Source: Ascoidea asiatica (taxonomy: Eukaryota; Ascomycota; Saccharomycetes; Ascoideales; Ascoideaceae). From it: 64,000 bases of DNA. Where the stretch lies: the NCBI GenBank assembly GCA_001600695.1, contig BCKQ01000015.1, positions 322,168-386,167 of the forward strand, given 5' to 3'. Below, one piece after another: positions 1 through 11,738 of this stretch (positions are counted from its first letter, which is position 1; each line of letters opens with the position of its first letter). Under the pieces are notes generated by a model. That model saw nothing but the letters and a program-made list of their open reading frames with translations, had not been told where the DNA came from and made no database searches. The translations under genes and the position numbers were made by a program.

Positions 1-2922
1 TTTTTTGAAGCAATAGATATCTTCCTTTTCTTTAGGTTATGTATTTAGCTTAAATTCTTCAGTTTGTTAATGGCATTTTAATCTCAAGTATCATATTTAA
101 GAAGGTTTTTAGATAAAATAACTATTAAAACACAAAAGTGAAAATTTTCAAGCATACAATGCGTATTTGGGTACGATCATGCATGTCAGTTTTCTCTATG
201 CGTTTTCTCGGCATCGCCACAAACCTTAAAGGTGCTAACCAATTTTTCTGAACTTAGATGACTTTTGTTTGTAAGTTAAGGCCAAGAAGTTTAATTTCCA
301 TATAAACTACAGTAAAAATGAACCAATTGCAGAGTTTAACTATAACTCAAAAAATTCTTATCAAATTGAGATCCAGGAGTTAATATCCGGCTACTATAAA
401 CCAACTAAGGTTTCATTATTATCATTCTCTCTGTTTAATGCTTTGTCGAAGTCAATAAAAATATATGAGCTTTAATTGCCATTTTTATTTTCTGTTCCCG
501 AGTTCGTTGAAAGCAAGTTTTTAATTATAAGATCAAAATGACGGAATCGTATTTGCGATGTGTTGTATATTTTGCATAATTTTTTTTGGTCAAAGTCAAG
601 TATTGATATAATATCGCCTCATAATCACCTTTTAAATTAGTTTTAGTTGAATTTTGGTGAAAATAAGTATCTTTAAATCATTAATTTTTTTTGAAAATGG
701 AAAAAGGAATATCAAAGTTTTGATAAATATATTTATTATTCAAATTTTTAAATAAGGCAGTTATTTCCTGATTTTCAGGAAAGACATGTTTATTATAGTG
801 AGACATTTTTATATTCAAAATTTCATTGAGAAGAAAAGAGTACTGAATGATTTGAAGCAGATTAAGTTTGATTATGTTTAAATTTTACGCATGTGCTTTT
901 ATTACGTGTTGTTTTTTATTATTTGAAAATCGAGTAAGGTCAGAGAAAAACTTACTCTACCTAAATAATTATTTCAAAGATTATTGGTAGCTTCTTTATT
1001 TTCTTTTATTTTAATAGAATACAGTAAAATAATTTCAAGTGTTAATTGCCATGTCTTTTTGTTTTTCATGCACCTTTCAATTACGAGAAAGTTGATGCTC
1101 CAAATGTACATAAGTTTAAAAAATATTTATCGGCATTTCCCGAAATAAAAAATAAGTAATATTGACAAAAGGAAGTTGAAAATGAAATCTACATATAAAA
1201 AGTAAACTTATTTAATTTAATCTATAATCGAATTAAGAAAAATAAAAAAAATATAAAATATGATCAGAAAGTTTAGCTGAATGAGAGTTGCTTACCAGGT
1301 TTGAAAAAAAATCTTTTCCAGATAGTTTGATCATTATGAAATAAAAACTTAAAGAAATGATTTCAAAATCAAAACATCTCTCATGATCCAAGTAAATAAA
1401 CTATTATATTTGAATGTTCTTTTCATACTGTCTCGTTCGAAGAAAAAAAATAAAAAAACCACAAGATTTTCAATAAGAAATTAAGTGCTTCATTCACTAA
1501 ATTTTTGGTTACTTGAGTAATGAGAAATAATTGAAAGCAGCAAAGTATTTATTTTATATCACTATAGTCAAACCTCGGGCTTAAGCTAAACTTAAGTTAA
1601 AACTGTGAATATTTTGTGATAAACCATTAAATTTTACTTTGTTTTTGAGCCAGTATTAGATTTTACCGATAATCATTTGCATTTCAATTGCAACTATTAT
1701 TCATTTCAGTTCTCATTTATTCGTGAATATTTTTAAGACTCGTAATTCAAATTTAAGCAGCAAATAAAAGTTTTTATCTAGCATTTTGCTAGAAAGAATA
1801 ATCGCTATAATGTAAATTTAATCTACAATATATTTTACTTTGGTTGATGTAGTTACTTTTAGAACTTTATAAGATGCAAAGACAAGTCGATCTTTTAAGC
1901 TAGATATAACTGTAATGAATTTATTGATAATTCATATAATTATATATTATGTATTTGATTTGAATTGGCTCAAAATTTCCCATACAATAATTATTTTAAT
2001 GAGGAATATTTTGTAAATACCTATAACCTGCTGCATAAAGCGTCCCGCAGTAATGTCAATAAATTTGTAAATATCCAAACTGGAGTTGAAAATAATGTTA
2101 GGTTTAATCTATAATTCAATTCAGTTATTAGTGCTTTATTCCTATCACATTTGGATAAGAAAAGCAAGAACTTCAATATCAATTGAAGAACAATAGAAGC
2201 TATTGAAGAATATGATTACCTGGTTCTTCTCCCATAGACTTTCCTGAAATTTATATCAATAATTGGTTTTTATTTACAATCTTTGACTTATGATAATTCA
2301 ATAATAAAAGAGAATAATCATAACTATAAAAGAAATTAAAAAAGGATTAACTACTATTAAAAGGATACTTTCAAATTCATTCAATTTCTTGTCTTCTAAA
2401 GTTTAATTTTACCTAACTCATTCTTTTTTATTCATACTTCGTTTAAAAAGGTGCTCTACTGGGTATACTTGAGTTGTAAACAAATAAAATAATTTTGTTA
2501 ATTCTTTTTATTTTTTCAAATATCTTTTTCATAATTTTCAGACTGATCAATTTTCTCACTCAGATTAAAATAAAAATTCCTTTTTCTCAGTTTGCAAGTT
2601 CCTCAGTATTTTTTTATTTTTGTTCAGTTTTAAAAAAGGCTTTCAGAAACAAGTTTTTCAACAATTTTTTAAATCATTACTATTTTTAACTAAAAGTGGA
2701 TTTTACGAAGAAGAAGAGAAAAAATTTTAGCAAACTTTTTAATATATTTCATTGGTATATTTTTTGTTTTCATTTTTATGAACTACAGCATCTATTAAAA
2801 AACTGAGATTTAATACATTGAATATATCATTTTTTTTTAAAATCTCAACTGACATATTTTTTTTAAAAAGATTCTAACCGTTTTTATTTTTTATTGCTTT
2901 ATTCAATTATTCGTGGATTCAA
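1..2922. other. No gene recognised
   Basis: This AT-rich stretch contains only short ORFs, such as a 64-codon F/L-rich one around 2495-2689 that starts at TTG and has the look of T-rich noncoding DNA. The last 200 bases before 2923 are strongly T-rich and probably hold the leader and promoter of the next gene, but I cannot point to a clear TATA box. Confidence 0.5.
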
Positions 2923-3057
2923 ATGGTAATGGATATATATTCTATTAAGGAGGGATATTTCAATTCAAGCTCTGATCAAAAATTTGTTAACTCTAATTGT
3001 AAGAAGACTAATAGTCAATCAAATATGCATGATAGAGATAAACAGACAGAAGCATTC

Positions 3058-3115
<58 letters not shown>

Positions 3116-4539
3116 TAAAGACGTATCAGTATGCATCGATCACAAACATAGATTCACAAAAAACTCTAGAGAAAACATTAAATTTGAATAAGTCAAAGAA
3201 TAATTTTGATTCTAGGTCAACAAAAATAAATAAAGCTATTTGGGAAAACTTTAAAAAAACTAAATATATCATATATAAGTTCTGCAAGTTCTTTTATAAT
3301 TTATTGCATTTCAAATATAAAAGCAAAAGAATTGACAAGGAATCATTTCAATCTAATAGAATAGGTTATGTGGATGAATATAATTCTGGAAAATTAAATT
3401 TGTCTTTCAATTCCAATTGTAATAAAAATAAAACTCGCTTTTCAAATACAGTTTACCTAACAGATAGCATAGAAGCTGATACAAATATTGTTCCAGTTTG
3501 TGAATCATTTGATTTCAAAGGCCCTAGCAGTAAATTATATTTGTATTCGGCAACTGAAAGATATAATTTCAGAAAATTTGAAAAGAAGACAAAAAACATT
3601 GAAGCTCATCATTGTTCAATTAATTTTTCAAAGAAGTTGGATTCAAAAGATAGTTCTGATTTAGCAGAGAGTTTCGCATCTAAGGATATATTTATACCAT
3701 ACAAATTGAAAGATATAAAACTGAAAAAAAAGATGGCAAGAAATCTGAAAAATAATAAGAAAAGAAGTCGCAACAGTTCTTCTAGTCTGTCCAATACTGT
3801 TTCACCAGTACAAAATAATTCAAACTATTCTGCTAATGGTTCCTCAGACCATTATTTCCCTCAATACAATGCTTCCTTTAGCTCACAATATATTAGTAAT
3901 AGCTCCAATCAAATCCATCATCCAATTTCTTCGGGATATCCATCCTCTGTTTTCAATCAAAAACCTTCTAAGCACCTTACTATGCCATCTAGTAATAAAC
4001 CTTCCAATGAACATCCAACTCAAATTCCTAGTCAAATTCCTAACCAATTTGCAAACCAGTTTCCTACCCAGTTTCCTACCCAGTTTTCTAATCAGCTTCC
4101 TAATCAATTCCCTAATAAGTTTTCCGGTGCCACTCAATATCAAGACCAATACTATAGTCAATATCCTCCCCAATATATTTCTCAATATCCTAATCAATTA
4201 TCCGCCCCTTATTTAAATAATAGGAATAATTTTACTTCCTCTGATTTGAATACTATAACCACAGGTGGAAATACTACTTCTACTGAGAAAACTGAAGCAC
4301 AAGAGAAAGCTAGATTACTTAAAGAAATTCAATTTATGATATCTGATCAAGAAAAATTGAAACTAGAGCAAGAAAAAAAATTAATGGAAATTCATTCTCT
4401 CCATGATAAAAGATTGGAATATTTAATCAAGAAGATGGATTTAATTGAAAAAAAGAAAAAAGAGGATTTAAATTATTTGCAAAGTTGCCTAGATAATATG
4501 AACAATTCACCGGAGAGCAAAACTTCCAAAAAAAACTAA
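2923..4539 (+). CDS. Low-complexity protein with poly-N, P-x-Q-F repeats and C-terminal coiled coil
   Basis: This 538-codon ORF is the only long uninterrupted reading frame in the window. I do not recognise a family. Residues 46-63 are 18 consecutive asparagines. A lysine/arginine-rich block around residues 262-284 (KKKMARNLKNNKKRSR) could be a nuclear localisation signal. A serine/asparagine-rich section follows, then short tandem repeats of the type PTQF/PNQF at about residues 365-402, and tyrosine/glutamine-rich QYPPQY-like repeats up to about 430. Residues about 456-522 are rich in E, K and L with heptad-like spacing and probably form a coiled coil. The composition suggests a disordered, self-associating or transcription-related protein, which is inference. 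A second ATG lies two codons downstream. The stop TAA is followed at once by a good 5' splice site. It shows none of the decay seen in the rest of the window. Confidence 0.75.
3058..3111 (+). repeat. (AAT)18 microsatellite encoding poly-asparagine
   Basis: Eighteen AAT codons in a row, uninterrupted by the synonymous AAC, encode the poly-N tract of the preceding gene. The purity of the codon run points to recent replication slippage rather than selection on sequence. Confidence 0.95.
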
Positions 4540-4541
4540 TG

Positions 4542-4601
4542 GTAAGTGATAGGCTATGACACTTCATTTATTTTAAAAAGGTATAAGTATTCAGTTTCCA
4601 G
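4542..4601 (+). other. Candidate 60-nt intron just after the stop codon
   Basis: GTAAGT begins two bases after the TAA of the 538-codon ORF, and a TTTCCAG acceptor ends at 4601, giving a 60-nt intron of the size usual in fungi and protists. It would lie in the 3' UTR. Downstream of it one frame stays open for about 120 codons (4604-4972), but the sequence is T-rich with few A residues, so an open frame by chance is easy. The splice phase does not join the two frames cleanly. Confidence 0.45.
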
Positions 4602-7446
4602 GTATTATATTAAAGAAAATCAACAAAACTAATTTACCTGAGCCTTTTGAAGTTTATTATTTCCAATTGTTTTGCTTTGTGCTTCTTTTATTCTCTTTTT
4701 CTGTTTGTTTTTCTAACTCGTCATTTGCATTAGTTTTTCTTTATTATTTTGGTGATTACTCTCTTTTTATTTCATATCCTATATTTTATACTTTGACAGT
4801 TTTCTACTTATTTGAAATTCTATCACACATATTTATTACTTTTTGTTATATTTTCCTTTTCTCATATACTTTCAATAATCAAATTATTTTTCCGTTATTA
4901 TCTTTGTATTATGTCCAGATTTTGATGACATACAATTTTATCATTTACATGGCTAAAGGGTTGTTCTGAACAGATCAAATAAACACCTTATCTTACGTAA
5001 CGACGGTTGATTATCTGTCACCGTAAATATCCCATATATATTAGAACCCTATATATTATTTTCTAACAGTTACAACCTTACTTACACTTACCCATATTTA
5101 TTATAGATATATCTAAGGGCTTCACCTTCAAAACAACAAAACGCTTTAACAGACAATATTTTTTATTATTAATTTTAAAATAAAGCCGAAACATCTTAAA
5201 CCCTTTTCTAATTTTTCCCTGACTACTTTTTATAAAAACAAAATACTAAACAAAAAAGCAAAACATAATCCCATCAATAAAAAGACAATCTAAGAAAGTA
5301 ATACTGAAATAGTTTATTTAACTTGTCTCAAGCTATTCTGAAAATTTAAGGCCTTTCATGGCACAGTCAAACTGCTCAAAGAACCAAGATTACATTTCTT
5401 AAAAGATAATTAATGTACAAAATTCAGTATACTTATTGCAAATTTTTTATCTTCCAATTCGTGATTATTTTAAACAAAAATCATAAATTATAAAAAGATG
5501 AATTATAAAGCAGACCAATAATTGAAAAGATATTAAGTTGGAAACCAGTAGTGAAATTTAATCAAGTGGGAAACTAAACTAAACTATGAAAAAAACAAAA
5601 GTTGAGCCACAATTGAAATTTGTTTGTTGACCTTAAGTAACATATGGCCATTTGTTGAAGGTTATAACAGGAGTTGCGCGAGACTTTACAATGAGAAATA
5701 ATCAGTTTTTGATTTTTAATTTTGTAAGTTTTTTTGAAATTTTTTAATAATGTTTGATAAGACAATTTGTAGTAAAAAGCATGATCAGAATAACAAACCT
5801 TTTATAAATAATTATTTAAAATATCGTCGGCTTTATTCGTTCAATGAAAAGTTATAATTCAAAAATCAATTAAAATAAATATCCAAAATTCAAATTGAAA
5901 CTCTTATTAATAAAGACCAATGGTAGAAGGAACCGCACTGATATATTTATTAGAAAAAAGCTCAGGGATCAGCTTCCCCAGTAGTAACATAACCTGAACA
6001 AGACAATACGCTTTTTAAGCCAACGCCTATTTAGGGCTTGAAGCACTATTGAAACAATGATACTCTTAAGTCGATAAACAGAGGCATTTTGTTAAAAAGA
6101 AAAATTGTTAATAAATAAATTAATGTTGGTACCATAAAGCATTGGGGCTGGAGAAATAACCAAACTAGAAATTTTAATATCCGACGCTTGTTAATTTCTA
6201 ACATCTCTTAATAAGAAGTTAATAAGATTTTAACTTAATAAGGGGGTGGATGTACCGGCGTTGGGCAAACTACGTTTTGTGCTAGATACATAAGTATTAA
6301 ATATCCGATAATGTATTGAAATTGAAATAAATGTTGAAGCTAGAATGTGTTTATTCCGAAACATCTACCATCATGGATTAATGCAATTGTTTGGGAGTTT
6401 TGGGCACTAGGTCTTTGATATTTTACCTGATCTTGAAAAATTTGATATTTGCTAAAAGTGCTTTGATAAAAATATAAACGTTTTATGATAGCAGTGTTTC
6501 TAAATTTGGCATAATTGCAATGTCAGACAATCAAAATAACAATCTCAAATTGAACAGTTAATAAACAGAAGTAGGGATTCAACATAAAATCATAATAAGA
6601 AATGCTGACTCACAATCTTCCAGATGATATGCTGGGTTGAAAGAAAATATTTGCTACTATTGATTAAGAAGTGCCAATTTTGGTAGCCTCATAAAGGGTG
6701 ATCATCTGCCGAACGTTGATAATAGTTAAACTTTGATTTCGAATGTGAAAATTATACAACCATAATGTACTGTCAAAGAACTTTCAATGAGCTTTCCTTT
6801 TGAACAACACCAAAACATTGAACAAATTGGAATAAAATGTGTATACAGTCGTATAAATATGAAAAATGGTAAAGAATAAAAATTCAAATCTTAAACATTT
6901 TGTAAAAATAATTGAATATTATAGCGACAAAAAATGTTGTCAAAAGCATTAATAAAATTGCAAAGTCCAAATTCTAAAAGCAGGACAGCAAAAAAATAAA
7001 AGATGGGAAATTCCATATTTATATGTATAAAGAATAGGGCAACTTTGAAACAAATGGAGTTAAGACGAAACTCAATATTAACTTTTCCCAATAGAACCAG
7101 AGAGTTATACCACTGGTATGGTAACAAAAGGTAAGGGTAGAAAATAATTTAGAAAGAAAAATATATTTTTTCAAATGTGTCAAACCACATAGGAAAAAAA
7201 AATTGGGAAAAGAAAAATTTCTGAACTCTGCTAAAGCACATATGCGAAATTGTCGGGAAAGTAAAGAGCTAAATATTTGATAAAAATAAAAAGTTATAAA
7301 AAGACGAAACATGTAGAGAAAACATTTATAAAAACAGAAAATGTTTATCTTTAAATGTTTTTATAAGACTGATATGCTGGCTCAAAAGCCTGCTTTGGAA
7401 TATGGAAGAATTCTTTGTTCATGTTGGATCTTAATGGCCTTTTATT
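4602..7446. other. No gene recognised
   Basis: The first 370 bases encode only an F/L/Y-rich open frame typical of pyrimidine-rich DNA. The rest has short overlapping ORFs on both strands with no recognisable motif. Confidence 0.5.
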
Positions 7447-8100
7447 TCAGATAGGATTTGATCGCTTATATTGCATTAAGCCAGCTGCAATTAATTTAGG
7501 GGGGAAAACTAAACCCCATTCGAGTTTGTTTTTTCTCTCCTTATACGTTGTAAAATGGAAAAGGACACCATGGTATATGATATAGCTTTGGCAGATGATT
7601 TTATTATCATGCATTTTCATAAACATATTGTATCTGGCGTCATCCATATATAGTGGATATTGATTTGTAATTGTTGACATGGGACAGTCAAAATCATTTA
7701 TGACATCATATACCGCATGTAAAACGTCTTGTGGATTGCCAATATTTGATTGAATACATTTGAGATAAGTTTGAAAAAACATTAAATAATTGGTGGAAGA
7801 AATGACACCTATTATAGGAGAATAACAGTAACCATACATCAAGGAAAATGACTGCAAACTATAATTTGCAGTTTTGAAAGGCAATTTATTATTATTTTTA
7901 TGATATGGGATGACATTTATGGATTTGGTTAATGGTTCGTTGATCTGATTCCTACTGTTCTGTACAATGTTATTTGAAGAGAATTTATCACAGTATTTTA
8001 AATCATAGAAAGAAATTTGTGTATGTTTGTTTGTCCCTAATAGTACTTTTGATCGTACATGGTAATAAAACATCCATCCAAGTAATCCGAATTTATTTAC
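7447..8100 (-). CDS. Hypothetical protein, downstream ORF of a split pair
   Basis: From ATG at 8073 this encodes 208 residues. The same frame is open nine codons further upstream to a TAG at 8101-8103. The protein looks globular, with balanced composition and many aromatic and hydrophobic residues, ending near the motif EWGLVFPPKLIAAGL. I do not recognise it. It is in exactly the same frame as the 202-codon ORF upstream, and the only stops between them are TGA (8128-8130), TAA (8122-8124) and TAG (8101-8103). Either the two ORFs are halves of one broken gene or they are adjacent genes. No GT...AG intron that would remove all three stops is visible. Confidence 0.45.
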   Translation of the reverse strand, partial: VNKFGLLGWMFYYHVRSKVLLGTNKHTQISFYDLKYCDKFSSNNIVQNSRNQINEPLTKSINVIPYHKNNNKLPFKTANYSLQSFSLMYGYCYSPIIGVISSTNYLMFFQTYLKCIQSNIGNPQDVLHAVYDVINDFDCPMSTITNQYPLYMDDARYNMFMKMHDNKIICQSYIIYHGVLFHFTTYKERKNKLEWGLVFPPKLIAAGLMQYKRSNPI

Positions 8101-8127
8101 CTACTGACGAAAGTCTTCTCTTTATTT

Positions 8128-8736
8128 TCAATGTCCTAATGGCCCTTCATCAATTATTAATGAAATTGTAGGTTCGGAGCGGAGTGTTTTGGGAAGGAAT
8201 AAATGATTTTGAGAAAATAAAATGCGAATGATTTTGTTTAGTTCTGAAAGGACGTATGGTGTGTCGCTAATATCGGTGATGTCGAAATGTGATTGAACTT
8301 GCTGGTGGAATAAAACTAACTCTTCGGATGTGTCTTCCCTTATAGTATTATTTTCAGTGTGTGCTTCATCTGAAGAATCGTCTATAGCAATTAAATCTTG
8401 TGTATGTATATTGTCAGTTAATTCACTTTCTTCATGTAATATATCATTAGAATCATGATTACTAATGTATTGGTTTGCAAAAGAAATCATTAAAGCTATC
8501 CTAGTCTCCCCATTGCACGATTCTGTTTCGGGAATTGGTTCATTTTCAGGAGGTTCCCATCTTGATGAGGTATTTGTAGAAGTAGCTGTTGATGGATCCG
8601 TTGACTCAGGATTGATTGATGTTGATGGATCAGAGTTGGTACTTGAATTAAGTACAGTTGACGATTGAGGAGTAGCGTTAGGTTCAAGAGTTAATGGAAT
8701 GGAGGGAAATTGTAGTGTATGTTGAATAGTAGACAT
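8128..8736 (-). CDS. Hypothetical S/T/N-rich acidic protein, upstream ORF of a split pair
   Basis: This encodes 202 residues from ATG at 8734-8736. The first half is low-complexity, rich in S, T, N, P and E (for example SSTNSDPSTSINPE). The second half becomes acidic and then ordered (DISDTPYVLSELNKIIRIL). The leader directly before the ATG is an A/C-rich triplicated 11-mer, reminiscent of efficient unstructured leaders. No family is recognised. The frame continues into the downstream 208-codon ORF after three clustered stops, so this may be the N-terminal half of a protein of about 420 residues. Confidence 0.45.
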   Translation of the reverse strand: MSTIQHTLQFPSIPLTLEPNATPQSSTVLNSSTNSDPSTSINPESTDPSTATSTNTSSRWEPPENEPIPETESCNGETRIALMISFANQYISNHDSNDILHEESELTDNIHTQDLIAIDDSSDEAHTENNTIREDTSEELVLFHQQVQSHFDITDISDTPYVLSELNKIIRILFSQNHLFLPKTLRSEPTISLIIDEGPLGH

Positions 8737-8740
8737 TGAA

Positions 8741-8773
8741 TTATTTGTTTGTTATTTGTTTGTTATTTGTTTG
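8741..8773. repeat. Three tandem copies of an 11-mer
   Basis: TTATTTGTTTG is repeated three times without variation. On the minus strand it reads CAAACAAATAA and forms the presumed leader of the leftward ORF beginning at 8736. Confidence 0.95.
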
Positions 8774-8926
8774 TTGATTGTTATTTTAGTAATATTTATT
8801 AAAGTTTTATGGTTTTGTTCCTGAAATGTGGTTTGCACCATTCCAGAAATTTTGCAGGGTAACGAATTTAGATGTTCCATGATTGGAAGGCCTTTGCCAA
8901 GTGTTTGGTATGTGTTGTCAGATCAT

Positions 8927-9018
8927 GGGTAGGTGGCCATATGTACGATTCTCATAAACGAGAATCATACGGTTTGAGATCTACGCTCAAACCTGTAGCA
9001 CTATCTGCTACAGTACCC
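8927..9018. other. Cloverleaf-like group of three abutting hairpins
   Basis: Three inverted repeats follow each other without spacer. The first is 8943-8953 with 8960-8970 (11 bp, one mismatch). The second is 8971-8978 with 8986-8993 (8 bp, perfect). The third is 8994-9000 with 9006-9012 (7 bp, perfect). GGGTA at 8927-8931 can pair with TACCC at 9014-9018 and close a four-way junction. It lacks tRNA stem sizes and invariant bases, and I found no hammerhead core. It may be a structured RNA or the footprint of a small mobile element. Confidence 0.5.
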
Positions 9019-9028
9019 GCATTCATAG

Positions 9029-9480
9029 CTAAACGTTCAACAAACTTTTAATGTTCGTATGTTCAGATTCAGTATCTTCATTGATAATTGCCTTACAATG
9101 GGAATAATTATTTAGATAACTTAATATTTTTTTCGGAAGTTTTGGGTGTTTCATACATTTCAAATAGTTCTTCAGATTCTGGAGTATCATATTAAAGGCT
9201 GGTTCTAGCAAATTTGTTTTTCCTCATCAAAGGATCCGGGGAATGTTTCGTTTCCATATTTACCTTTAAATTCCTCTGAGTCCTGATCAAATGCTATTTG
9301 GGCAAAATCAAATAGATCAATTGGCGGTAACCCTGAATCTTCTTTCATGATAATTGGAGACGGTTCCTCAGTATTATTATCCTCTGATTGACTATTAGAC
9401 TTATATTCTAGATTCATTTTTCGTTTTAAAGACCTGATGTTTCTACTTCTAGTAGCAGAATTTAAAATAGGAAGACAATG
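9029..9480 (-). pseudogene. Frameshifted coding relic, family unknown
   Basis: A 70-codon frame from 9417 (acidic, starting MNLEYKSNSQSEDNNTEE) runs into a 60-codon frame (LEPAFNMILQNLKNYLKC) after one frameshift near 9210. The first frame is also open upstream of its ATG to about 9450. A third frame continues below 9031 as a readable stretch containing NAGTVADSATGLSVDLKP and passes through the hairpin cluster, interrupted by one TGA and one TAA. The pieces may be the 5' part of a decayed gene that also includes the ORFs at 8736-7447. I do not recognise the protein. Confidence 0.35.
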
Positions 9481-10279
9481 TTAATAGTTTAGTAATATTG
9501 TTGGTAAACCTATCGAAATATATGTCGATTTGTTTTAATTGTTTTATCTTAGTTATTTAATCATTTTCTAGTCTTCCTTATTGGAGTGAGGATTTCAGAT
9601 TATTAGGTTTCTTAATTTATCAACTGATTTATAGTAGTCTGGACAAAAGCAAATTTTGAAAAAAAAGCAAAATTTGGAAAATCGGAGAAAGCCTAATTTT
9701 TCTCAAATTATGTCATTGAAAATAAATAGCAGGAAGGCCAACCTGAGTTTTAATTTAATCATGTGATAAAAAAGATTAAAAAAATTTTTTGGAAAAGAAA
9801 AAAGTGTTTGATACTAAAGTAAAAATCATCATTGTAGATGATATAATTCAGTATTGAATGATTTTTCATGTGTGAGTTGGCGCCTTAGGCAGGTTTCAAA
9901 ATAAACCAGCCATGCACTACTGAGCATAACTATTTTCCCTTTAATCCCCATTTGCGTGCTTTTTATCGTAAAGCAATTTAACAGCTGAACGTGGCACGTG
10001 AGTACCAAACACTGTAAGTTTTTAAAATTTGTCTACAAAACTAAACGGTATCTTATAAAAACCACCGTTTAAAGTAAGCTACTTGAGTAATGTCTGGAGT
10101 TTTAATAGCTATCATCTTATACAGTCCGTGGATGATTATTAAAGTTCCACTTTAAAACCTTTTGTCCTCGTAGTCCTCGTATTAGCTGAGCAGTTTATAG
10201 ATCTATTAATCCACTAGAATGTAAACAAATTAGAATAACATATAATCATTAACTAAAAAAAAAAAAAACAACAATTATT
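9481..10279. other. No gene recognised
   Basis: Nothing codes convincingly here. It probably includes the degraded 5' end or LTR of the copia element that follows, but I could not match a repeat to the region after 15,030. Confidence 0.5.
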
Positions 10280-10333
10280 TTGTTAACTATCAACAAAATT
10301 CTTTCAATATATCCTAAAAATTACCTTTTAACA

Positions 10334-11640
10334 ATGGATGAAAGTAAGTCAAATGATTATGATAATGAAATAGAAAATACTTTATGTAACCTTACGGCTG
10401 CAAGTAACACAGAATCAATCCAGCAAAATAAAAGGGGGCGGCAGACAATCGAAATAATGTTTCACATAACATTTATAATTGAGGCCCAGAATTATTAAAA
10501 TCGTGTTTATTTAAAAAACAATACTCAACTTCAACTTTAGACTATTGTATAGATCATCCAAAGTTAAAGATCCTTATAGATATTTTACGTGGTTCAAATA
10601 TTTATCTACTGCAATAACAATGGATTTTAGTTCTGATGTTGAAGAAGCTTTTAATTGTTGACAAGTAGATCATGATTTAAATATTAAAAATAAACGCATT
10701 TTTAATTCAATCAAGTTGTGTTTATTAGTCGACTGTATTTTTAAGCTTAACTTTTCAGCTCAAATTCAATCCCCAGACTTACAATTAGAGGCTATTAGAC
10801 ATCATTACATTCGTTAATTAAATGGAGGTAATTTAGTTTAGCATTTTCTTCAAAATAAATTTTAAATGTAAAGACTATCCAGAATTGTTTGATCATCCTG
10901 TATATAGTGCTTATTGTTTATATATGATTCATACCTGAGAAGAAAATATTATTGTCAATTTAACTAAAGAACAAGAATATCAAATTGATGAATTTTCTAC
11001 ACAATTATTACTCTCAAATTTTTTGAAGATAGATATAGAGAATCGAAAACAACTCATAATAAGGTTTTTCACAACTTCAGTCATGAATGTTAAAGATTTA
11101 TTTTGAGATCTCATCAGGAAAAGGTTTTATAATTTAAAACAACAAGTTTCTGTTTATCAACAAAAAGAATTTCAATTAAATTTGTTAAGAAGAAACAGTA
11201 ACAATAATAATAACAATAACTATAATCAAAGAGATCATAATAGATTCCATCAAAATCAAAGAGGAAATAGAAATCAATCTCAATATAATGAAACCAGAAA
11301 AAGATCTAATTTAAATTTTAATGATAATGATATTAATAGTAATAATAAAAGAGGTGGTTATAGAAGAAGAAGTTGATCTTCAACAAGAAGAGTTGGTATA
11401 TTGGACAGAGATTTTTAAAATAGATTGCCACCACGAAATAATTATAATAATAATAAAAAATTTCAAAGTACTCGTAATCAAGCTTCTTCACCAAATTCAA
11501 ATGAAAATTCTTCTCAACCTCCAAGATCTTATGATTCATTTGATCTTTATGTTCATCAAGAGTAACAATCTCGCTCCAGCACCAATCTAAATTTTATTTC
11601 AAATTCTAGAAATTCTAGAACTTTATAAAATAACTTAAAA
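10334..11640 (+). pseudogene. Copia element 1, gag
   Basis: The frame starts at ATG 10334, shifts near 10490, and shifts again near 10870. From 10870 it reads through to about 11640 with TGA at 10936, 11104 and 11374 and TAA at 11416, 11563 and 11626 in frame. The 3' part is rich in N, R and Q (NNNYNQRDHNRFHQNQRGN), which fits the basic nucleic-acid-binding tail of a Gag that lacks a zinc knuckle. All six stops fall where W, L or Q would be unremarkable. This is a family inference from position and composition. Confidence 0.6.
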
Positions 11641-11738
11641 AATAACTCAACTATTACAAATTTTTATGGTCTTTTCAAACCTTTTTATCTAATAATAATA
11701 ATTGAAATAATAATAACAATAATAATAATAATACACCT

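Noticed and set aside
3836-4216. ORFs of 126 codons (+) and 104 codons (-) inside the first gene
   Set aside because: Both are overlapping frames of the repetitive P-x-Q-F region and carry no independent signal.
4667-4969. 100-codon hydrophobic ORF
   Set aside because: It begins at TTG in pyrimidine-rich DNA that rarely forms stop codons; composition is F/L/Y-biased with no domain.
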